This document shows positions 56,320 through 64,000 of a stretch of 64,000 nt of DNA, piece by piece. The notes under the pieces are model-generated. The model saw only the letters and a list, made by a program, of their open reading frames with translations, was not told the origin of the DNA and searched no databases. The position numbers and the translations under genes are program-made. The stretch is from positions 260,501-324,500 of the forward strand of contig CAJNDS010001391.1 in NCBI GenBank assembly GCA_905221605.1, in the 5' to 3' direction. Position 1 is the first letter of the stretch. Each line of letters begins with the position of its first letter. Origin of the DNA: Symbiodinium natans (taxonomy: Eukaryota; Sar; Dinophyceae; Suessiales; Symbiodiniaceae).

Positions 56320-58740
56320 TTCACGACAGGAACGTTGCCACAGAAATGAGGTCATGAAGACAGAACAAAAGGTAGAAGAGCAAGGAAGAGTAGGAAAAAC
56401 CCAAAGAAACGCCCATTCAAGACCAAACAAAGTGGCCGAAAGCCAACACAGAAAAAAAAAACAGAGTGTGGAAAAGGAGAGAGAAAAAAAGACAGAGATC
56501 CAAATAAAAATAAGAATATAAGAAACAAATGTGCAAACAACAGAGAAAAACAAGCAACAACTCGAAGAAACGCACAGCCAAGAGCGGAAAAGTGTCCAAA
56601 AGCAAAAACCCGAAAAACACGCGTGTTGAAAAGGGCCTGAAAAACTTCAGGTGACGGAGGCCTGGGAAAAGGATAAAAATCCTAAAAAAACATAGGCTTC
56701 CAGCCAAAAAGCGCAGAAGAGCACACGGGCAGGAGCGCCCCGCGCTCCAACTACATAGCTTCCTTCTCAGCCCCACCAGCTCTCCCATGTCAATACGCAC
56801 TGTAACAACTTTTCAACCCTTTGGTCAGGGTTTAGGGTAACCCTCGACCCTAAGCATCAAGCCGGCCAAAACCCCACGCTCATCAACAAACCCGAAACGC
56901 TGACAAAGCCCTTCAAAGCGCTGCAGCCCCAGACCCCGTAAAATCGTGAGTGCCAAGACTCCAGTCCCTACAAGTACACGGCCAAACACCAGACCCCTAT
57001 GAACCCAAAAACCCCAGGCCCTGAAAGGACATGAAACCCTAACACGTCAACTCTCAAACCCTTACGTTCGGCCTGCAGCCTTTTCCAGAACCACGGGAGG
57101 GGCTTCGAGAAAGAACCAAAAGGTACCAGTATGTAGAGAACTACCCAAATACTTCCACATCCTCAGTCCTAAAATCTCCTCAAACCCTGGCCCTACCCTA
57201 AGCCCTACACTCTTTTGCCTTTAACCTGTAGTGCGGATGGCCTTCTATTTGGCTTCTGCTTTCATGTGTGGACCTTTGCTCAACTAAGCCCCACACCTTC
57301 AAACCCATATTCGGGGCCTGTATGTAGAGACAAATACATTTAGTGCTGGTCCTGCACCGTACCACTCGACTGAGCTCCCGGCCAAGCAGAAACCCCAAGA
57401 GAAGGCCGGCGGATGAGGAGGAAGCCATCCAAGCCCGGGCCGCCTTCAGGGGTGTTTTGGTGTGTTCGTTTTCGGGTTGGAGCATTTCGGGCCTTACAGC
57501 TTCAAGGGGCTATGGACTGTAGAGCTGTGAATTTAGGAATTGTAAGGTTTGGATTCAGGTTTGGCGGTTTGGAGCCTTCAATCAAGAGATTTCAAGCCTT
57601 AGGGGATCTGTGGGGCTTTACGAGATCTAGGGGTTTGTAGTGGGTCAGGGACTTTGAGGGTTAGGGAGGTTCCAAGGACTTTAGGGTGTACAGACGCAAG
57701 CTTCGTGGATTAAGAGGCTTTCGGGGCGTTTCATGAATTGACGGCTGTTTAACAGGTGCCGGGGCTTTATGGATTGTCGGTTCAGGGTTGAAAGGATTGC
57801 AGGGACGGTGCCGGCCGCAAGGCTTTGGGTTTCCTTCCCACCTAGTCCGGAATCAGAGTTTACGATGAAGGGTTTGCGGTGACCAAGTACCTGGTAATTA
57901 CAGCACTGATGACCAACACCGAGGTGGCAGCCTTGCTGGCTTATATTCCCCATATAGGCCGGAAACTCTTAGACGTCCTGACGAAGATACGGAGAAGAAA
58001 GCCCAAACGTCATCGTTGCTGGTAGCAGTAGTCGTAACAAAGAAGTAGTGGCAGCAGGAGGAGAAAAGAACAATATGAAGAAAGAAAACAGAGGCTATTC
58101 ATAATGGTCACGCAATCAATGACTTACAGCTCAACAAACATTGATACGCTTTCACAAGAAACCTTCGTGAAGGTCCCTCGCTTGCGCCCGGAGCCAAAGT
58201 CCGCCGCGTCTTAGATATATGTAAATGTATGTGTGTGTGTGTGTATACATATATATATATATATAATACATACATACAGACATGAACATACATTTGTACA
58301 TCCCGCATGCAGAGGGCTGTCGCCTCGGCGTCAGATGCTGCCACGTGGGACTTCCCCTGCAGTAGAAAGCACATACAATGGGCGGGCTGGGTCGGTACAT
58401 CCGCACATGATGGCAAGCATGCATGATCCCAGGTGGTGCATGAACTCTGTTTGCATGCATGTCCGGGCTCAAACCCAAATCCTAAACCCCACCATTTGTT
58501 TCTAAATACGTCTCGGCGATTTGCATACAGCTTGGGAGAATCAAGCAAGAACGCACGGCGTTGCGCATCTCTTGCCCGATCCGCGAGCGCGCACACACGC
58601 ACACACACAGGCAACGACCGACCGCTGCCTCCTGCATCTTCGCGCTTCCTCTCTGATGGGAACAAAGTCACATCTGGTTCGAATTTTGAGGGCTTCGGCA
58701 TTTCGTCTTTGAGGTTTAGCGTGTAGGACTTTCAAGGTTC
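56320..58740. other. Interval with no recognised gene
   Basis: 56340-56660 is A-rich. 56820-57200 is rich in short aaaccct motifs of telomere-like type. 57400-57950 is G/T-rich (ggggtttagg-like). (GT)n and (TA)n tracts lie at 58229-58266. No domain was seen in any frame. Confidence 0.4.
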
Positions 58741-58744
58741 GGGT

Positions 58745-58990
58745 GTCAGGTTTAAATAGAACCCAATGACCGTCATGCGACACTGCCGGTCTGCAGCTGT
58801 AATCTCCTTTGGGTACATGATGGGGTTTATGTAAGACAGCAAATCGTTGTGCCTTTCTTCCTAAAAGGAGCGCAAAATGCAGTTGCTGATGTCTTGAATC
58901 TGGTGCAGAGCAACGAAAACTTGAGTCCCAGTATCAGGCCTCAAAGAACAGTTGCGAATCTCAAGCTTACGTCCGAAAAACTCTCGTGGT
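58745..58990 (-). CDS. Short conserved-looking coding segments, unknown
   Basis: Minus strand: VFVALHQIQDISNCILRS (about 58925-58870), then after a plausible ttttag acceptor EERHNDLLSYINPIMYPKEI and TAADRQCRMTVIGFYL (about 58862-58755). An upstream piece, LEHHESFSD, ends at a good GT donor near 58970. These look like neighbouring exons of one protein. The family was not recognised. Confidence 0.4.
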
Positions 58991-59281
58991 GCTCCAGCTA
59001 ACCAAACAACAATTCTTGCGCGAGTTGTATGCAGCATAGGTCAAGCCCTCTGAAAGCTGCGACGCGCGACACTCAACCACTCGTGCCATGCGCTGGGGTC
59101 TGTGTGGCCCTCCGCAATCATATGTTTAGGATCCATTGCGCTTGGTTGGCTGTGCCCCACCGAGCGTCCACTTGGAGGAAGGGCGAACTTGCCCGGAGGC
59201 CCCACTGGGTCCGCGCCTCAATGGGGCGGAACAGTAACAAGGTTCGACGTTTGATTGCATAAGGCTTAACATCTGTTCAAG

Positions 59282-60160
<879 letters not shown>

Positions 60161-60595
60161 CCTGTGTTTGTGTGATAGAGACATGTCCCCTCGCTTCGTG
60201 CGTTGTGTGTAGGTTGCATTTTGCAGCAAGCATCATTGCAGCATGTGATGCAGTGACGTAGCAAGTGCATGTCGTTTGCTCTTGCTTTGTACAGCTCCAC
60301 GTCATCTCGACTGCAGCTGTGGACACTCAACCTCTTCTCTCTGAAAGTGATTGGATCACGGTAGCGCGCTTTTCATCAAAGAGCTCAAGGGCCCTACAGG
60401 GAGTTCCCAAGTTGAGCCGATAGGTACGGCGGGTGTTGAAACCTATGGGGCTTAGGGTACACGAGGGAGCACAACTTTCACACTCCCACTCTTTGGTCCT
60501 GAGGCCACTTTTGGGAACGTCCCAGAACGTGCCTTGCTGGGAGCGAAAGCTTCCACCAGCGCCCGAGCTGCTGCGGCAATCTATGCCTTGGAGTC

Positions 60596-61250
60596 CTACT
60601 GTCTCACCTCCCGAAGGTGGCATGTAGGCTCTCGCAGCCATGGAAGGAAAGCCCATCTCAGGGCGTCGCTGTCCTTGGTCAAGACGTCAGCGACCATGAG
60701 TCCTGTTGGTACCCACCGGAACCATTTCGGGTCCAGGGCTTCCTCTATGGCTCTCACCGCCATCAGAACTCTTTTCTCTTCCGTGCTCGGGTTCGCAGAT
60801 ATTACTGCGTCGAACAGGCTTCTACAGTCTGTTGCGTGGACGTGCAACAGCTTGGGCCCTGTCTTTAAGACCGGCTGACCACTGATGATTTCCGTCATCA
60901 TGCAGTTGGTGTGGTAAGCCCGGTCTATGGCGTCATCGGCCGCGTACGCTTCACCCGCGATGGTAGAGCGGACGACTCTGGGTGTCCTTGTGGTTTTCCA
61001 GTCAAGGAGCACACACTTGTCCAGCCCTTCCAGTGCGGTACGGGTGGTGATGACAATCGCAATGCCTTCTTGCGATTTGTAGTTTTGGGCATTTGCCCAA
61101 CTACTGTCACCGTACGATACCACCACAGTTTCACTGTTCAGTGGTACAGGCCGAATCATGAGGCCGACTTCTTCTGTCGCCTTCGCAAATGACAGTAGTC
61201 GATACAGACTTTTGAGGTCTTCGACTGTCGTCTCTGTCCCCCTGTTTGCT
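60596..61250 (-). mobile_element. Ty1/copia-type pol, RNase H region
   Basis: Order and motifs are those of the copia RNase H: ETVVVSYGDSSWANAQNYKS (first catalytic Asp), STIAGEAYAADDAIDRAYH (catalytic Glu), LLHVHATDCRSLFDAV (Asp), and the closing GLMVADVLTKDSDALRWAF, followed by a stop at 60596. The frame extends upstream to about 61250 (TETTVEDLKSLYRLLSFAKA). It is one frame away from the reverse transcriptase, because a 10-bp duplication (61247-61266) separates them. No 3' LTR was recognised between here and the trinucleotide array. Confidence 0.9.
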
Positions 61251-61266
61251 AGGGCCTGCTAGGGAT

Positions 61267-61640
61267 ACTCCAGCTGCCAAGTCTGGCCGCGTTTGGCCTG
61301 CTAGCCATTGCAAGCATCCAGAGCATGACCTGAACTCTGTCATCTCTGCTGGAGTGAGCAGTGGGTTGCCATGGCTTCGATCTCTGGTGATTTTGCCAAC
61401 GCTCGAGTTCCTGGTAAACTCGGTTTGCGTGACTCTCACACACAGTTCGCCATTTGGCTGCTGGACCAGGACAAGTTCCTTGCCCTTGAACTTGATGCCT
61501 TTCCGGACATCGGTCCATTCTCCCCACTTAAACATCCCTTTGAGGACTGAGATGTCGTACGTCTCATGAAAGCACATGAGGAAGTCATCAACGTACACCA
61601 GTACCATGCATAACAGCTCGTTGGACGGCTTCCTGCACAG
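61267..61640 (-). mobile_element. Ty1/copia-type pol, C-terminal half of reverse transcriptase
   Basis: MVLVYVDDFLMCFHE holds the YVDD catalytic motif, followed by the usual downstream palm/thumb segments (VTQTEFTRNSSVGKITRD and CSGCLQWLAGQTRPDLAAGV, the copia x-S-L-x-W-L-x-x-x-x-R-P-D-L motif). The fingers and first part of the palm are missing: upstream of about 61640 the recognisable RT ends and an unrelated frame takes over. This fragment is therefore not functional. Confidence 0.9.
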
Positions 61641-62679
61641 CCTGATTTTCTCCCTGCTCCAGATGCTGAAAATTGGTTGCTGCGTGCGCCCGCACGTGGT
61701 CTAGCAAAACCTGAGCCCTCTGCTCTGTCAACATGAAAGAAGAAAACTGAGCAGTTGCAGTAGCACCGATTTGTCTGCAGATGTTCATGAAGTCTTCCAT
61801 GGAAGGCCAGGACATGGCTGTCCTGAGAAACTTCAAAGCCTCCAAGTTGACATTACGTGCGCTTCGATGGTTACCGTCAGCATGAAGAACAATTGTCGGC
61901 CATCGCCCCTTGCAGATTAGTTCCAGCACGCATTCCGGCAGGAACAAAACAGGCACGTCACTCAGGTTGGCTCGGAGCTCCTGCAAGCCCCAGTGGTCCA
62001 TGACATCGCCTAATTGTTGGGAATCCTGGGGGCTGGAAGGTCTATGCAAAACGGCGTCTTCCTTCACCGGCGCAACGTTGCCTTGAAAACAAAAGTGCCG
62101 AAGACTGAGGTTGCCAGCATGGCCCCTTGCAGATGACAGTGTTTCAGGTGAACTGAGGCGCCAGACATCACTTATACAAAGCGAATACGAGGCACACGGG
62201 CACCCGTAGTACTTCCACAGCAAATGAGCTTCTTGTTTCCAATTCGTAAGAGGCCCTGAATATATTTCACCAGGCTGCACACACACGGCTGCTTCAATCA
62301 CAGCGCTGTGCACATTTGCGGCTGCACTGTAGTGCTGAGCACGCGGCACACGCGTCTAAAGCTCACTTAGACCTTGTTCTCTCAAACGCTCTGTGAACCA
62401 TGTGGGTTCCGGCAAATATTGTGGGAGTCTGGCCTTTGTATCTGCACAGCGTTTGCGACGGCATCCATTTGCATAGCCCGCCAGCAAAAGCAACATGTGC
62501 CACAACTGTCTGGCTGCCAGACTGCCATGCGCCGCGCGCAAAGCAGGCAACGAAGGATAAACTTCTCCAAGCGAATTGTTCAATTGGTCTGGAAAAGAGC
62601 CATGTCTGCAACATCCTGCAAAACTGTCTTGCAAGCAAAACAATTTTACAGAAAACAGGCCCAGAACATTGACTGCCAC
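61588..62679 (-). CDS. Unidentified reading frame inside the pol element (one internal stop)
   Basis: A single minus frame runs from about 62679 to 61588, broken only by a TAG at 62356-62358. Segments: RLPQYLPEPTWFTERLREQG before the stop; then GEIYSGPLTNWKQEAHLLWK, GLQELRANLSDVPVLFLPEC, WPTIVLHADGNHRSARNVNL, MSWPSMEDFMNICRQIGATA and MLTEQRAQVLLDHVRAHAA. It occupies the place where integrase and the front of RT should be, but has no integrase His-Cys finger or D-D-E pattern that can be seen. It could be a captured host gene fragment or an unfamiliar pol domain. There is no ATG in the second part. Confidence 0.45.
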
Positions 62680-62689
62680 CGTTCACCTA

Positions 62690-62890
62690 CAAATGCTTTG
62701 AAACGTTTGTCGAGCAGCAGTGGCGACAGGCCAGGGACACATGGCAAACACAAGATAAAAATGAAAACCGTAAGCCACCGCTAGAAAGCGGGACTAGATC
62801 ATGCGGAGTCAAGAAACAGCTTCTCAAAACCTAGAATCCTAACACTTAAGAGGCTTTTGGAAATCTAACAGTCAGCATAAGGCATGTGAC
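62690..62890. other. Non-coding gap inside the pol element
   Basis: No open frame of note and no terminal-repeat structure were recognised between the SAP-like stop and the unidentified frame. Confidence 0.4.
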
Positions 62891-63481
62891 TCAACTCGTG
62901 GCGCCTTTGCTCCTCAGCCGTGGGTGCTTCCACGAACTTTTCTCACGCAACGGCTCACGCCCATCTGTCTGGAACTCGTGCTGCTGCAGCAGCTCCTGCG
63001 TCTTCAGGTGCTGCTCTATCCTCTGGAGAACAGTCTTCTTGCCCCCTGACTTACCTATCCCAAGGACTTGGCATGCCGTTCTGAGGGTGCTGAGGGTACA
63101 ACCCAAGTGAAGCTCTATGCCATTCACGATTACATGCCCTTGAGCTGGCACATCCTCGGCTTGAACAAGCGGTCCAACGCCTCCACCATCATCACCAGCA
63201 GCAACATTTTCATCGTGCTCATCATGCACTTCAAAATTCATCGCATCATCTGGCACATCGGGAAAATCATCATCGTGCATTGCTGCTGAAGGCATGGCAT
63301 TGGGCACACGAGAGAACAAGCTGTCGATGTTCACGGGATGCACGGAACCGATGGTGATGGTCTGACGGTTTACTGGAGGGGCAATTTCGCAATCTGCTTG
63401 ATCAAGATTTTCCACAAGGCTGTTGACCTCGATCACTTGCCAGCCTGTGGGTCTCTGCTGCAGTGTCGTCCTGTATGCCAC
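62891..63481 (-). mobile_element. Copia-like polyprotein linker with SAP-like motif
   Basis: Opens with VAYRTTLQQRPTGWQVIEVN, which appears to continue the protease linker after a frameshift. A long acidic, Asp-rich stretch follows (DDDFPDVPDDAMNFEVHDEH), then IELHLGCTLSTLRTACQVLG and IGKSGGKKTVLQRIEQHL, the helix-turn-helix pattern of a SAP DNA-binding motif, and a basic tail to a stop at 62891. SAP-like motifs in this position are known to me from dinoflagellate copia-type polyproteins. Confidence 0.65.
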
Positions 63482-63965
63482 CCCTTTGTGCCCAAGTGGG
63501 AGTTACATCAAGGAAGTTTGTGGTGTAATCTCTACGGGCAAAGATGCCGGGTTGGACCTCGACAAAATTATCCGGCAGGCTTAACCAAACATCCCCAACC
63601 GTCAGCGCCATTACAGCTCTGTCGCTCTCTCGATCAGTACACGCTGATACATTCATGATTGTTCAGTGGCGTGCAAAGAATTGTGGCGATAGTGTAACGG
63701 TGCACGGATTGCATTGTCCGGGCTTGTCAAGAAAGGGGTATTGTCGGTATGTATCAGATTCCAACCCCGTTTGAGGAGTTTCCCCACACTAAACAACGGT
63801 TGCGTCACACTCTCTAACAACCACCTTTCCTTGAACTGAACCCCATCTATGTCAAGCACTGCCGTCCTCATCTGTGATCCAGAAATCACACTTCCCTGAG
63901 CATCACGATAGCTGTTGTTCGTGGTGCCCCCAGCAACCCAACATGGCGCCAGGATTCAGGCAGGC
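63402..63965 (-). mobile_element. Copia-like pol, protease-region C-terminal part
   Basis: The frame entering from the right edge reads RTAVLDIDGVQFKERWLLES then VTQPLFSVGKLLKRGWNLIH and LHYRHNSL, the beta strands and flap-like end of the dinoflagellate copia protease region. The active-site Asp must lie beyond the window. A frameshift at about 63653 (overlapping ATGA) leads to ESDRAVMALTVGDVWLSLPD and FARRDYTTNFLDVTPTWAQ, then another shift leads into the SAP-like segment. Confidence 0.65.
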
Positions 63966-64000
63966 ACGACTCGTCCTGAGTCATCAATGCGTGCCTTATC

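Overview
This window looks like nuclear DNA of a dinoflagellate, most likely of the Symbiodiniaceae type. The evidence is: short introns that end AG|G and often start with GC or GA instead of GT; every identifiable protein gene on the same (minus) strand; interstitial TTTAGGG telomere-type tracts; several PPR, RluA and ATP-grasp genes; a decayed Ty1/copia-like pol whose protease is followed by a SAP-like motif; and very abundant simple repeats. No bacterial operon, CRISPR array, rRNA or tRNA was recognised. Exon joins given here were made by eye from protein-family patterns and reading phase, so the cores are firm but outer exons and start codons mostly are not.

Layout, in coordinate order (every named gene reads right to left): a Pumilio/PUF RNA-binding protein (about 1.2-3.4 kb); uncharacterised coding segments (4.2-4.9 kb); an ATP-grasp enzyme spread over 5.4-9.5 kb; a repeat-rich stretch with weak coding segments (10-16 kb); a kinase catalytic-loop block (16.1-16.4 kb); a long multi-exon coiled-coil protein (17.0-21.4 kb); an SRPK-like protein kinase (22.2-23.8 kb); an unknown protein (24.7-25.3 kb); two tandem paralogues that fuse PPR-type repeats to an RluA-type pseudouridine synthase (27.1-29.6 kb and 29.8-34.5 kb); an RWD-domain protein of the RWDD1/Gir2 kind (38.8-40.8 kb); weak segments (41-48 kb); a Cache-domain membrane protein (49.5-52.9 kb); a complex inverted-repeat element (54.2-55.0 kb); minisatellites and telomere-like tracts (55-57 kb); an almost 0.9-kb trinucleotide array (59.3-60.2 kb); and a frameshifted, apparently chimeric copia pol (60.6-64.0 kb, running off the right edge).

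The recognisable products are mostly RNA-related (PUF, SRPK-like kinase, PPR-RluA fusions, RWD/Gir2-like translation partner), plus one ATP-grasp ligase and one receptor-like membrane protein. They are a same-strand neighbourhood, as usual in dinoflagellates, and not an obvious pathway. The most unusual features are the same-strand organisation with GC/GA introns and a 15-nt micro-exon, the PPR-RluA tandem pair, the nested inverted-repeat element, a 34-bp repeat family found at two distant sites, and the pol element with an unidentified reading frame where integrase is expected.
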